NCBI GenBank assembly: GCA_963720785.1
Contig: CAVRGQ010000007.1
Location: 47,295-111,294, forward strand
Direction: 5' to 3'
Source: CAVRGQ01 sp963720785
GTDB taxonomy: Bacteria; Actinomycetota; Acidimicrobiia; IMCC26256; DASPTH01
DNA: 64,000 nucleotides
Numbering within the stretch: the stretch's first letter is position 1; each line of letters opens with the position of its first letter. The position numbers and the translations under genes are program-made. The notes beneath the pieces are model-generated. The model ran no database searches, was not told where the DNA came from, and worked only from the letters and a program-made list of their open reading frames with translations. Positions 29,023-38,632 of the stretch are shown here, in pieces.

Positions 29023-30027
29023 TCAGGGGGTCCAGTCGCGGAACGCGTCGATCATCGCGTCCACGTCGGGGGCGAGCGGGTACAGCACCGGGCAGGTGCA
29101 GCCGGTGGCCATGTACTCGGCCACCTTCTCGCGGCACTCGTCGGGCGTCCCCGAGGCGGTGATCAGCTGCACCACGTCGTCGGGGACGAGCTTCGACGCG
29201 GCGACGACGTCGTCGTGCGACGCCGGCCACGTGAGCACCGAGCCGATCTCGTCGAGCAGCTCCTGCGGCACGCCCGACGCCTTCATGATGTGCGGCTGCT
29301 GCCCGAGGTACTGCGTCACGAGCAGCCGCGCCGCGTCGAGCGCGGCCTTGCGGTCTTCGCTCATCGAGCACACCACGAGCTGCGGGCGGTCGATGTCGTC
29401 GACGGTGCGGCCCACGCGCGCCGCACCTTCCTCGAGCATCGCCATCGCGTCGGCGTTGTAGGACGGCGACACGAGGTAGTTGAGCAACGCGCCGTCGCCG
29501 ATCTCACCCGCGAGCCGCATCATCTGCATGCCGGTGGCGCCGATCACGATCGGCACCTGCTTGGGCCGTCGCTCCTGGTGCACGTAATCGAGCTCCACCC
29601 CGTCGAGCTGCGCGAACTCGCCGTCGAAGGTGACCGTCTCCCCCGCGAGGAGCGCGCGCACCACGGTGACGATCTCGCGCATCGCCTTGAGCGGCTTGTC
29701 GCGCGACACGCCGACCTTCTGGGCGAGCGGGTCCCACCAGGCGCCGATGCCGAGGGTCACCCGGCCGGGCGCGAGGTCGTCGAGAGTGGAGAACGTGGCG
29801 GCGAGGAAGGCGGGGTTGCGCACCCACATGCTCACGACGCCGGAGCCGAGGCCGATGCGCTCGGTGACCGCGCCGAACGCGGCGAGGGGCACGGTGGCCT
29901 CGCGTACCAGCCGGCTCTCCGCCTGCCACACCGCCTCGAAGCCCGCGGCCTCGGCGTGCTGCGAGTAGCGCATGCCGTCGCGGATCGGGTGGGCGTCCTG
30001 CAGGTACAGGGCGACACGGGCACTCAT
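29023..30027 (-). CDS. LLM-class F420/flavin-dependent oxidoreductase
   Basis: 334-residue luciferase-like TIM-barrel protein. The N-terminal strand ARVALYLQDAHPIRDGMRY, the VTERIGLGSGVVSMWVRNPA segment and FSTLDDLAPGRVTLGIGAWW are typical of F420-dependent members such as methylene-tetrahydromethanopterin reductase-like proteins; FMNH2-dependent monooxygenases share the fold. RutA, which opens the uracil ring oxidatively, is a distant relative, so a ring-opening role within this purine operon is an attractive but untested idea. The ATG at 30027 is 7 nt after the ssnA-like stop, and adenosine deaminase follows. Confidence 0.8.
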   Translation of the reverse strand: MSARVALYLQDAHPIRDGMRYSQHAEAAGFEAVWQAESRLVREATVPLAAFGAVTERIGLGSGVVSMWVRNPAFLAATFSTLDDLAPGRVTLGIGAWWDPLAQKVGVSRDKPLKAMREIVTVVRALLAGETVTFDGEFAQLDGVELDYVHQERRPKQVPIVIGATGMQMMRLAGEIGDGALLNYLVSPSYNADAMAMLEEGAARVGRTVDDIDRPQLVVCSMSEDRKAALDAARLLVTQYLGQQPHIMKASGVPQELLDEIGSVLTWPASHDDVVAASKLVPDDVVQLITASGTPDECREKVAEYMATGCTCPVLYPLAPDVDAMIDAFRDWTP

Positions 30028-30034
30028 CGGCGCA

Positions 30035-31056
30035 TCACAATTCCTCCATCCGGGCGAAGAGGCGCGGCGCCTCCTCGCGGGCACGGGCACGGATCTCGAC
30101 CGCGTCGACGCGCGTGGGACCGTGCTCGTCGAGCACCACCTCGCCGTCGACCTCGACCTGCAGCGGGCGCACCCCCGGCGTGTACGCGAGGTTCCACGGT
30201 GCCATCGGCTCGTACCCCCAGGTGACCCGGTCGTCCGCGACCGCGGGAACCAGGTCGGCGGCGGCGAGCAGCCAGTCCCACACGACGGTCGGCTCGACGG
30301 TGACGTCGTCGGCCCGGGCGAGCGCGAACGCGAGGCGGAACTCCTCGAGCATGTCGGCGCCGATGCCGTCGGTACCGAGCACCACGCGGGGAAACCGTCG
30401 CGGGCGGCCGTAGCCCACCGCGTTGTTCAGGTTCGACCGCGGGTTGTGCGCGACCGTGCCGGGCAGCACGTCGGCCAGGTGCACGCAGTGCGCGAGCAGC
30501 CAGTCGTCGTTCGCGAAGGGCGCCAGACGCGCGCCGGCCGCCGCGTCGACGGTGTCCTCGGCCACGTGCACGTGCACGCCGACACCGAGGTCGTCGGCCA
30601 GGCCGCACACGGCCGCGAGCGTGTCGTCGGACAACGTGAACGCCGCGTGCGCGCCGACGTAGCCATCACCGCCGGCGCGCAGGAACCGCTCGTTCTCCGC
30701 GAGACCGGCCTTCGCGCCGTCGAGACCGTTGCGGTCGGTGACCTCGTAGCAGCACCGCACCCGCACGCCGACCTCGGCACAGGCAGCCGCGATCACGTCG
30801 AGGCTGCCCTCGATCGCGTTCGGCGACGAGTGGTGGTCGACGATCGCGGTGGTGCCGCACTCGAGCGCCTCCAGCGCGCCCAGGCGCGCCGACCACGCGA
30901 CCAGCTCGAGGTCGAGCGCGCGGTCGAGGCGCCACCACACCTGGTCGAGGATGTCGGTGAACCCCGTCGGCGTGTGCGGCGGCGCGGGCATCCCCCCGCG
31001 AGCGACGAGTAGAGGTGGTGGTGCCCGCACACGAGACCGGGCGTGACGCGACTCAC
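30035..31056 (-). CDS. ssnA: SsnA-like aminohydrolase, lacking the usual N-terminus, frameshifted
   Basis: Amidohydrolase closest to SsnA of the E. coli purine cluster (VTPGLVCGHHHLYSSLARGM, then FTDILDQVWWRLDRALDLEL). Metal-binding HxH, LAHCVHLADV and GTDGIGADM are present, and the C-terminal sandwich strands remain. A frameshift at the G-run near 31000 is repaired by deleting or adding one base. The reading frame begins at a GTG at 31056, just 5 nt after the xdhD stop, so the protein starts inside the strand that normally follows about 60 residues of N-terminal domain. Either the 5' end was lost or the sequence is collapsed here. About 340 residues against roughly 440 for the family. Confidence 0.75.
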
Positions 31057-31061
31057 GTGGT

Positions 31062-33626
31062 TCAGGTCCCCCGGCGCATTGGCAGGGACGTCCGCCACTC
31101 GCCGTCGAGGTCGTGCAGCGCGGCCGCGACCGCGCCCGCGGTGGGCACCAGGCCGATCTCGCCGACCCCCTTGATCCCGTAGGGAGCGCGCGGCTGCGGC
31201 TCCTCTACGAGGATCACGTCGATCGCGGGCACGTCCTTCGCCCGGATGATCCCGAGCCCGCGCAGCGTGGTGACGGTCGGGCGGCCCTCGGCGTCGGTCG
31301 GGAAGTCCTCGGTGAGCGCGTAGCCCAGCCCCATGTGCACCGCGCCCTCCACCTGGTTCTCGCAGAGCGCGGGGTTCACGGCCCGCCCGACGTCGTGCGC
31401 GGCGACGACCCGCTCCACCGCACCGCTCTGCCGGTCGATCACCACGAGTTGCGCGGCGTACCCGAACGCGGAGTGGATGACGGGGTGCTCCTCGCCGGAG
31501 TTCATCGAGCGGGTCCAGTCGACGCGGTACTCGCCGAAGTAGTCGACACCGATGCGGCAGCCGTCTTCGCGGGCCACGCGGCAGGCGTCGGCCACCGAGC
31601 CCGCGCCCATGAGCGTGCCGCGGCTGCCGGTGGTCTGCCCGGCGCCGAGCTCACGAGTGGTGTCGACGACCACGCGCACGCGCGCCGGGTCGACGCCGAG
31701 CTCCTCCACCGCGACCTGCGCGGCGACGGTGTGGACGCCCTGGCCCATCTCGGTCCAGCAGTGGCGCACCTCGACGGAGCCGTCCTCCTCGAAGCGCACC
31801 GTGGCCCGGGCGATCTCGAGGAAGCCGTTGCCAAGGCCGGAGTTCTTCAGCCCGAGTCCGAGTCCCACCGCCTTGCCCTCGGCCCGCGCCGCGTCGTATG
31901 CGGGCTTCACCGCTTCGAGGCACCGGCGCGCCCCGCGGCAGCCGTCGTCCATGATCTGGCCCGGCCCCCACACGTCGCCCGGATCGACGACGTTGCGCTG
32001 GCGGATCTCCCACCCGCTGATGCCGATCTCGGCGGCGAGCCGGTCGAGCGCGCCCTCCATCGCGAACTGCGCCTGGTTGGCGCCGAAGCCCCGGAACGCA
32101 CCGCACACCGGGTTGTTGGTGCGCGCCGCGACCGCCTCCACGTCGACGTTAGGGATGCGGTACGGGCCGCACGCGTGCCCGGCTGCACGTTCGAGCACCT
32201 TCATGCCGACCGAGGCGTAGGGGCCGGAGTCGCCGAGCATGCGCGCCCGCAGGGCGCGCAGGTTGCCGTCGTCGTCGCAACCGACGGTGAGCGAGATGTG
32301 CACCGGGTGGCGCTTCGCGTGCATGAGGAACGACTGCTCACGCGTGAGCGTGCACTTGACCGGACGACCGAGCAGCCAGGCCGCGAGCGCGGTCTGCCCC
32401 TGGTTGCTCATGTCCTCCTTGCCGCCGAACGCGCCGCCGTTCGACACCAGCTCCACCGTCACGAGCGCGGGGTCGATGTCGAGCATGGCGCAGATCTGGT
32501 CGCGGTCGTCCCACACGCCCTGGCCGCCCGAGTACACGTGCATGCGTCCGTCGGGCAACGGCACCGCGAGCGTGGACTCCGGTTCGAGGAAGGCGTGCTC
32601 GATGCGCTGGGTCTGGAACTCCTCGTGCACGACGTGCGCGCACGCGGCGAGCTCGGCATCGGCATCGCCGCGCGCGTAGACCGAGCGCGACAGCACGTTG
32701 CCGTCGAGGCCCCACACCGCGTCGTCGGCGCCGTCGACCGCGAACGCGGGATCGGTGATCGGCGTGAGCGGCGCGTACTCCACGGCGACGAGCGCCGCGG
32801 CCCGGCGTGCGGTCTCGCGGTCCTCGGCGACCACCACGGCGAGCACGTCGCCGAGGTAGGACGTGCGCCCGCCGACCGGGATCATCACCGGCCAGTCCTT
32901 GTGGATCAGGCCGACCTTCAACGTGCCGGGGATCTCGGCCGCGGTGAACACCTGCACGACACCGGGCACCGCCGCCGCGGTCGTGGTGTCGATGGCGACG
33001 ATGTCGGCGCGGGCGTGGTCGGTGAGGTGCAGCGCGGCGTGGAGCATCCCGTCGACGCGCAGGTCGTCGACGTAGTGCTTCTCCCCCACCGCGAGCTCGA
33101 GGCCCTGGTACCGCGTGCCGCTGGTCCCGACGCCGCCGAGCGCGGTGGGCTGCGGCTCCTCACCCTTGGCGAGCAGCTCCACCGCGTCGAGGATCTTCAC
33201 GTATCCGGTGCAGCGGCAGAGGTGGGCGCCGAGGTGGCGGGCCGCGGTGTCGCGGTCGAGGCCGGCACCCTTCTTCTCGAGCAGCGACGCAACGCGCACC
33301 ACGATGCCTGGCGTGCAGAACCCGCACTGCAGCGCGCCGGTGGCGGCGAAGGCGCGCGCCATGCGGTCGCGAGTCGCGTCGTCGAAGCCCTCCAAGGTGG
33401 TGACCTCGGCGCCCTCGACCTTTGTGAGCGGCAGGTTGCAACTCACCACCGCCTTGCCGTCGACCACGACGGTGCAGCACCCGCACTGCCCCGACGGGGA
33501 ACAGCCGTCCTTGGCCGACACGACCCCCAACTCCTCCCGCAGCGCAGCCAGGAGATGGGGGTGGTCGTCGCGCACACGCACCGGAGCGCCGTTCAGGCGG
33601 AATTCGCTCACCGGGCCATCGTTCAC
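31062..33626 (-). CDS. xdhD: Fused [2Fe-2S]/molybdopterin xanthine dehydrogenase (XdhD-like)
   Basis: 854-residue molybdenum hydroxylase in which the iron-sulfur subunit (DGCSPSGQCGCCTVVVDG, QCGFCTPG, CRCTGY, residues 1-155) is fused to the Moco subunit, as in E. coli XdhD. Moco motifs include SNGGAFGGKEDMS, CGAFRGFGANQAQ, WTEMGQGVHT, SRGTLMGAGSV and the terminal GIKGVGEIGL. No separate FAD subunit accompanies it. The stretch after SVADACRVAR is short for the family, so a small internal deletion is possible. It is the first gene of the operon under operator D; the GTG start at 33626 lies 5 nt from the operator. Substrate is likely hypoxanthine, xanthine or a modified purine. Confidence 0.85.
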   Translation of the reverse strand: MNDGPVSEFRLNGAPVRVRDDHPHLLAALREELGVVSAKDGCSPSGQCGCCTVVVDGKAVVSCNLPLTKVEGAEVTTLEGFDDATRDRMARAFAATGALQCGFCTPGIVVRVASLLEKKGAGLDRDTAARHLGAHLCRCTGYVKILDAVELLAKGEEPQPTALGGVGTSGTRYQGLELAVGEKHYVDDLRVDGMLHAALHLTDHARADIVAIDTTTAAAVPGVVQVFTAAEIPGTLKVGLIHKDWPVMIPVGGRTSYLGDVLAVVVAEDRETARRAAALVAVEYAPLTPITDPAFAVDGADDAVWGLDGNVLSRSVYARGDADAELAACAHVVHEEFQTQRIEHAFLEPESTLAVPLPDGRMHVYSGGQGVWDDRDQICAMLDIDPALVTVELVSNGGAFGGKEDMSNQGQTALAAWLLGRPVKCTLTREQSFLMHAKRHPVHISLTVGCDDDGNLRALRARMLGDSGPYASVGMKVLERAAGHACGPYRIPNVDVEAVAARTNNPVCGAFRGFGANQAQFAMEGALDRLAAEIGISGWEIRQRNVVDPGDVWGPGQIMDDGCRGARRCLEAVKPAYDAARAEGKAVGLGLGLKNSGLGNGFLEIARATVRFEEDGSVEVRHCWTEMGQGVHTVAAQVAVEELGVDPARVRVVVDTTRELGAGQTTGSRGTLMGAGSVADACRVAREDGCRIGVDYFGEYRVDWTRSMNSGEEHPVIHSAFGYAAQLVVIDRQSGAVERVVAAHDVGRAVNPALCENQVEGAVHMGLGYALTEDFPTDAEGRPTVTTLRGLGIIRAKDVPAIDVILVEEPQPRAPYGIKGVGEIGLVPTAGAVAAALHDLDGEWRTSLPMRRGT

Positions 33627-33631
33627 GCGCC

Positions 33632-33648
33632 TTCAACATTTTGTCAAC
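33632..33648. promoter_or_regulatory. Purine-regulon operator, site D (imperfect)
   Basis: TTCAACATTTTGTCAAC keeps one full TTCAACA arm, but the other arm is altered (TGTCAAC for TGTTGAA). It lies in the 55-nt region between xdhD (start 5 nt to the left) and the diaminopropionate ammonia-lyase gene (start 33 nt to the right). On the minus strand it contains TTGACA, a perfect -35 hexamer, so the operator would overlap RNA polymerase contacts. It is the weakest of the four copies. Confidence 0.6.
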
Positions 33649-33681
33649 GCGCGGGCGTTGCCATCGTGTGAACTTGGGCGC

Positions 33682-34825
33682 ATGACGACGCCCGAGCTGC
33701 CGACCGTCCTCCGCAACCCCGGACGGGTCGCCGTGCCCGCTGTCGCACCGGTGGGCCCCGGGCCGCGGAACTTCCACCGGCGCCTCCCCGGCTACACCAC
33801 CACGCCGCTGGTCGAGGCGCCCGCCCTCGCCGCCGAGCTCGGCGTCGGCCGGCTGTGGTGCAAGGACGAGTCGGCCCGCCTCGGCCTGCCGAGCTTCAAG
33901 ATCCTCGGTGCGTCGTGGGCCGTGTACCGGTTGCTCGCCGAGCGGCTCGGCGCCGAACCGCAGTGGGACGACCTCGACGACCTGCGCGCCGCGGTCGCCG
34001 GCCTCGGGCCACTGTCGCTGGTGGCGGCAACCGACGGCAACCACGGCCGCGCCGTCGCCCGCATGGCGACGCTGCTCGGCCTCGGCGCCCACGTGCTCGT
34101 GCCCGCCGGCACCGCGGCGGCGCGCATCGAGGGCATCGAGTCGGAGGGCGCCCGCGTCGACGTCGTCGACGGGACCTACGACGACGCGGTGGCCGAGTCG
34201 GCCCGCCTCGCCGACGACCACACGCTGGTGGTGTCCGACACCTCGTGGGAGGGCTACAGCGAGGTGCCGTCGTGGGTGATCGAGGGCTACGCCACGATCT
34301 TCGCCGAGGTCGACGAGGCCCTCGCCGCCGCTGGGCGCGACCGCACCCGAGGTGGTGCTCGTGCCCATGGGCGTGGGCGCGCTCACCGCCGCAGTCGTCG
34401 CGTACTACTCGGCGGGCAGCGCGGTGGTCGCGGTCGAGCCGCTCGACGCCGCGTGCGGGATGGCCTCCGCCGCCGCGGGCGCGCCGGCCGAGGTGCCCGG
34501 CCCCCACGAGTCGATCATGGCGGGCCTCAACTGCGGCAACGTGTCGGTGATCGCCTGGCCCGCGGTGCACGCGGGGGTCGACCTGTTCGTCGCGGTTCCC
34601 GACGCCGACGCCGAGCAGGCGATGCGCGATCTCGACACGATCGGCATCGAGGCGGGCGAGACCGGCGGCGCCGCGCTGGCCGGCCTGCGCGCCCTCGCGG
34701 CCTCCCCCGAGTGGTGCGCCACGGTCGCCGGCAAGGACGTGCTCGTGCTCTGCACGGAGGGCGCCACCGACCCCGCGGGGTACGAGGCGAGAGTGGGGCA
34801 CCCTCCGCGGCTCGGGTTAGGTTGA
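33682..34825 (+). CDS. dpaL: 2,3-Diaminopropionate ammonia-lyase (YgeX-like), frameshifted
   Basis: PLP enzyme of about 380 residues that cleaves 2,3-diaminopropionate to pyruvate and two ammonia. Family-specific features are the YTTTPLVEAPALAAELGVGR opening, the PLP Lys73 in LGLPSFKILGASW (E. coli DpaL uses a Lys at nearly the same position) and ATDGNHGRAVARMA, where threonine dehydratases have SAGNHAQ. The later PMGVGALTAAVVAYY and MAGLNCGNVS segments also match. The frame slips near 34345 and continues in the next frame to a TGA at 34823-34825. It is divergent from xdhD at operator D. Its presence suggests that ureide breakdown here passes through diaminopropionate. Confidence 0.83.
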
Positions 34826-34857
34826 CCCCGAACGACCGCATCCAGGGGGGACTGCTG

Positions 34858-36044
34858 GTGGAGTACAACCCGTACAACCGCGCGATCGTCGAGAACCCGT
34901 ACCCGACGTACCGGGCACTGCGCGACGACGCGCCGGTGTACCACAACGAGAAGATCGGGTTCTACGCGCTGTCGCGCTTCGACGACGTCCTGAACGCGCA
35001 CCTCGATGCCAAGACCTTCATCTCCTCACGGGGCATCACGATCGAGGGCCTCGACCAGGGTCAGGACCTCCTGATCAACAAGGACGACCCGGAGCACATC
35101 GTCCACCGCAAGATCGTCAACCGCATCTTCACGCCGCGCGCGATCGACGGGCTCGAGCCGAAGATCCGCCGGATCGCCGCCGACATCCTCGAAGGCGCGC
35201 GCGAGTCGAACCGGCTCGACGTGGTCAGCGACTACTCCGCCGCGCTGCCGATGCTCGTGATCGCCGAACTGCTGGGGCTCCCCGAGGAGATCCGCCCCGC
35301 GCTCCGGGAGCAGTCCGACCGCGTGCGAGCGTGGGCGAGGCCGACGCCAACCCCGAAGCTCCCCAGGACGCGATGCAGGCGCTCGCCGACATGCGTGCGA
35401 CCTTCGCCGAGACCATCGACGACCACTTCGCCAACCCGCGCGACGACATCCTGAGCCGGCTCGTCACCGCCCGCGTCGAGGGCGAGGACGGCGCGGAGGT
35501 CTCCCTGAGCCCCGCGCAGGTGGCCGACCGTCTCGTGGAGCTCACCATCGCCGGGCACGAGACCACTGCGAAGCTGGTCGCCAACGGCGCGGTGGCGCTC
35601 ACCTGGTTCCCCGACCAGCGCAAGGAGCTCACCACCGACCCGTCGCTGATGGGCGGGGCGGTCGAGGAGATGCTGCGCTGGGACCCGCCGTCGCACTACC
35701 AGGGCCGTTGGGTCGAGGAAGACGTCACGTTGCACGGCGAGACCATCCCGGCCGAGAGTCGCGTCATCCTCATCACCGGATCGGCCAACCACGACGAGCG
35801 CCAGTTCGACGAGCCGGAGCTCTTCGACATCCACCGCACGATCGAGCGCCACGTCGCCTTCGGCTTCGGTACGCACCTCTGCATCGGTGCGTCGCTCGCG
35901 CGGCTCGAGACCCACATCGCGTTCGAGGAGCTGCTCGCCCGGTTCCCCGACTACGAGCTCGACGGTCCCGCCACGCGCGCGTGGTCGGCGAACGTCCGTG
36001 GCCTCGCGCACCTACCGATCGTCTTGGACCCGTCCCGCAGCTGA
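34858..36044 (+). CDS. Cytochrome P450, frameshifted
   Basis: P450 monooxygenase of about 395 residues. It opens VEYNPYNRAIVENPYPTYRA from a GTG at 34858 with a G-rich ribosome-binding site. The I-helix reads TIAGHETTAKL, the ExxR motif lies in VEEMLRWDPPSH, and the heme loop is FGFGTHLCIGASLARLE. The frame slips near 35325-35335 and continues in another frame. It follows the diaminopropionate-lyase gene by 32 nt and precedes a near-duplicate P450. The substrate is unknown; actinobacterial CYPs of this form often oxidise steroids, terpenes or fatty acids. No ferredoxin is encoded beside it. Confidence 0.87.
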
Positions 36045-36062
36045 ACCCGTCCCGCCGCTGAA
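36029..36062. repeat. 17-bp tandem duplication across a stop codon
   Basis: CCCGTCCCGCAGCTGAA (36029-36045) is followed directly by CCCGTCCCGCCGCTGAA (36046-36062), 16 of 17 bases identical. The first copy contains the TGA of the upstream P450 and the second repeats it 17 nt later. A replication-slippage origin is likely; no function is implied. Confidence 0.8.
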
Positions 36063-36079
36063 CCCGCCCAGGGGGAACC

Positions 36080-37291
36080 GTGAAGTACGACCCGTACGAC
36101 CGCTCCATCGTCGAGGACCCCTACCCCACCTACCGGTGGCTCCGCGACGAGGCTCCCGTGTACCACAACGAGGAGATCGACTTCTGGGCGATCTCCCGCT
36201 GGGCGGACGTCCTCGAGGCGCACCTCGACACGAAGACGTTCCTCTCGTCCCACGGCGTGACGATCGAGGGCATCGACCAGCCCGGCGCGTTCCTGATCAA
36301 CAAGGACGACCCCGACCACCTCGCGCACCGCAAGATCGTGAACCGCATCTTCACGCCCCGCGCGATCAACGACCTCGAGCCCAAGGTGCGCCAGATCGCG
36401 GGTGAACTGCTCGACGAGAAGCGCGACGCCAACCGCATGGACGTCGTCACGGAGTACTCCGCCGCGCTGCCGATGCTCGTCATCGCGGAGCTGCTCGGCC
36501 TCCCCCAGGAGATCCGCCCGCTGCTGCGCAACCAGTCCGACCGGGTGCTCTCGCGCGACGAGGGCGAGACCGGTATCCCCGAGGACGCGGCCAACGCGAT
36601 GGCTGAGATGATGGCCACCCTCGCCGGCACCGTCGCCGACCACTACGACAACCCGCGCGACGACATCCTGAGCGTCCTCATCCAGGCCGAGCTGTCCGAC
36701 TCCGTCGCCGAGAACCGCACGCTCACCCAGGAAGAGGTCACCAACCGGTTGGTGGAGCTGACCATTGCCGGGCACGAGACCACCGCCAAGCTCGTGGCCA
36801 ACGGCGCGGTGGCGCTCACCTGGTACCGCGACCAGCGCAAGGAGCTCGTGGCCGACCCGTCGTTGATGCCGGGTGCGGTCGAGGAGATGCTGCGCTGGGA
36901 TCCGCCGTCGCACCTGCAGGGTCGTTGGGTCGAGGAAGACGTCACGCTGCACGGCGTGACCATCCCGGCCAACTCGCGCGTCGGGCTGCTCACGGCCGCG
37001 GCCAACCACGACGAGCGCCAGTTCGACGAGCCCGAGCTCTTCGACATCCACCGCACAATCGAGCGCCACGTCGCGTTCGGCTTCGGCACCCACCTGTGCA
37101 TCGGTGCCGCGCTGGCCCGGCTCGAGACGGTGGCGGCGTTCGACGAGCTGCTCGCCCGCTTCCCCGACTACGAGCTCGACGGACCGGCCACCCGCGCGTG
37201 GAGCTCCAACGTGCGCGGCCTCGCCCACCTGCCGATCGTGCTGGACCCGACCCGCAACGAGGCGGGCCGGGTCACTGCACATCGGGGCTAG
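36080..37291 (+). CDS. Cytochrome P450, paralogue of the upstream gene
   Basis: Intact 403-residue P450 with the same architecture as its neighbour: YDPYDRSIVEDPYPTYRWLR, I-helix TIAGHETTAKL, ExxR in VEEMLRWDPPSHLQ, and heme loop FGFGTHLCIGAALARLE with the axial Cys. The last third is almost identical to the upstream P450, whereas residues 170-210 (ENRTLTQEEV region) diverge, consistent with tandem duplication followed by change in substrate-contact segments. The start ATG follows GGGGGAACCG. Its TAG stop interlocks with the stop of the convergent amidohydrolase in a shared CTAG. Confidence 0.92.
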   Translation: MKYDPYDRSIVEDPYPTYRWLRDEAPVYHNEEIDFWAISRWADVLEAHLDTKTFLSSHGVTIEGIDQPGAFLINKDDPDHLAHRKIVNRIFTPRAINDLEPKVRQIAGELLDEKRDANRMDVVTEYSAALPMLVIAELLGLPQEIRPLLRNQSDRVLSRDEGETGIPEDAANAMAEMMATLAGTVADHYDNPRDDILSVLIQAELSDSVAENRTLTQEEVTNRLVELTIAGHETTAKLVANGAVALTWYRDQRKELVADPSLMPGAVEEMLRWDPPSHLQGRWVEEDVTLHGVTIPANSRVGLLTAAANHDERQFDEPELFDIHRTIERHVAFGFGTHLCIGAALARLETVAAFDELLARFPDYELDGPATRAWSSNVRGLAHLPIVLDPTRNEAGRVTAHRG

Positions 37292-38552
37292 CTGGTCGCG
37301 TTGCTCTTCGCCTCGGCGAGCTTGCGCCATTCGGTGCGCGGTCGGATCGCGGTGTCGACGTCGACGGCCTGCGCGCGCGCAGCGCGCCCACCGTCGCCTG
37401 CTCCCGCGGGATCACCGCGAACGGGTCGTAGTCGTAGAAGCGTGCAACGTTCGCCCAGGTGATCTGGTCCATCTCACCGTCGGTGCACCCCGCGTCGACC
37501 ATCTCCTTGTAGAGGGTCTCGGGGGCGTCGGGCCAGATGCAGTCGGAGTGCGGGTAGTCGCACTCCCAGGCGATGATGTCCATGCCGATGTCGTGGCGGA
37601 CCTTCAGCGCGGTCTTGTCGGTGATGAAGCAGGCGAGCGAGTGCTCCCGGAACACCTCGCTCGGCAGCTTGCCGCCGAAGTCGTGGCCGATCCACGTCTG
37701 GTTCTTGTAGTGACGGTCGCAGCGGTCGAGGTAGAAGGCGATCCAGCCGATGCCGCCCTCGGAGTATGCAACCTTCAGACCGGGGTAGTTCTTGTACGCG
37801 CCACCCCAGAGCAGCTCCTGCGCGGCGAACACCGACACCTGAGTGGCGAGGATCATCAGATCGTCGACGCCGGCCTCGGGCGACTGCTTGATCGCGTTGA
37901 AGCCCTGGCCGATGTGCATGTTGAGGATGATGTTCTCGTCGGAGCACGTCTCGAACAGCGGGCCCCAGTAGTCGAGGTTGTGGAAGCTCGGCAGCCCCAT
38001 CGTGTGCGGGAGCTCGGGCATCGAGATGGAGCGGCAGCCCTTGCTCGCGACACGCTTGGCCTCGTCGACCATGCCCTGGCTGTCCCACACCGGCAACAGG
38101 GCCATCGGGATGAAGCGACCGGGGTGCGACGCGGCGAAGTCTTCGATGTGCCAGTCGTTGTAGGCCGACAGCATGAACTTCGAGAGGTCCTTGTCGGGGG
38201 CCTCGTAGAAGAAGCTCGACGCGAAGCCCGCGAACGAGGCGAAGCACATCGACGCCAGGATGCCGTTGCGGTTCATGTCGCGGACGCGCTCGTCGACGTC
38301 GTGGGCGCCGGGGCGCATCTCGGCGTAGGCGGCGGGCTCGAAGCCCCAGTCCTCCTTGGGCCACGAGACCACGGCGTTGAGGCCGGCGGAACCGGCCTTC
38401 ACGCCCTGGAAGGTCCACTGCTCGACACCGTCGACCAGTTCCACCTTCGGAGCCTTGTCCTTGTAGGCCTCCGGCAGGTGGCGGTCGAACATGTCGGCCG
38501 GCTCGACGACGTGGTCGTCGATGCTGACGAGGACGAGGTCGTCCATGTTCAT
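37288..38552 (-). CDS. PF04909 amidohydrolase, C-terminal frameshift
   Basis: Metal-dependent amidohydrolase of the ACMSD/gamma-resorcylate decarboxylase group, about 420 residues. It opens LVLVSIDDHVVEPADMF and carries later metal-site candidates NMHIGQGF and WECDYPHSDCIWPDAPE. These enzymes hydrolyse or non-oxidatively decarboxylate small substrates. The ATG at 38552 has GGAGG 7 nt upstream. A two-base ambiguity in a GC-repeat near 37375-37385 shifts the frame; the correct tail reads AVDVDTAIRPRTEWRKLAEA and ends at 37288. A second, divergent PF04909 gene follows upstream on the same strand, suggesting sequential steps on one substrate. Confidence 0.8.
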
Positions 38553-38632
38553 GGTGGGTCCTCCCGGGAAATGCGGTTCCTGCGAACCTACTGCCAGGCA
38601 GCGCCGCGGGCCAATACCTCCAGAGGATTCGG

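Noticed and set aside
30035..31056. Guanine deaminase as the identity of the minus-strand amidohydrolase.
   Set aside because: The CGHHHLYSSLARGM opening and the WWRLDRALD stretch, plus adjacency to an XdhD-type fusion, fit SsnA better.
13309..33648. GntR/FadR or TetR-type operator as the identity of the palindromes.
   Set aside because: No such regulator is encoded in the region and the half-site TTCAACA does not match the consensus sites I know for those families; the HTH_22 protein is the simpler candidate.
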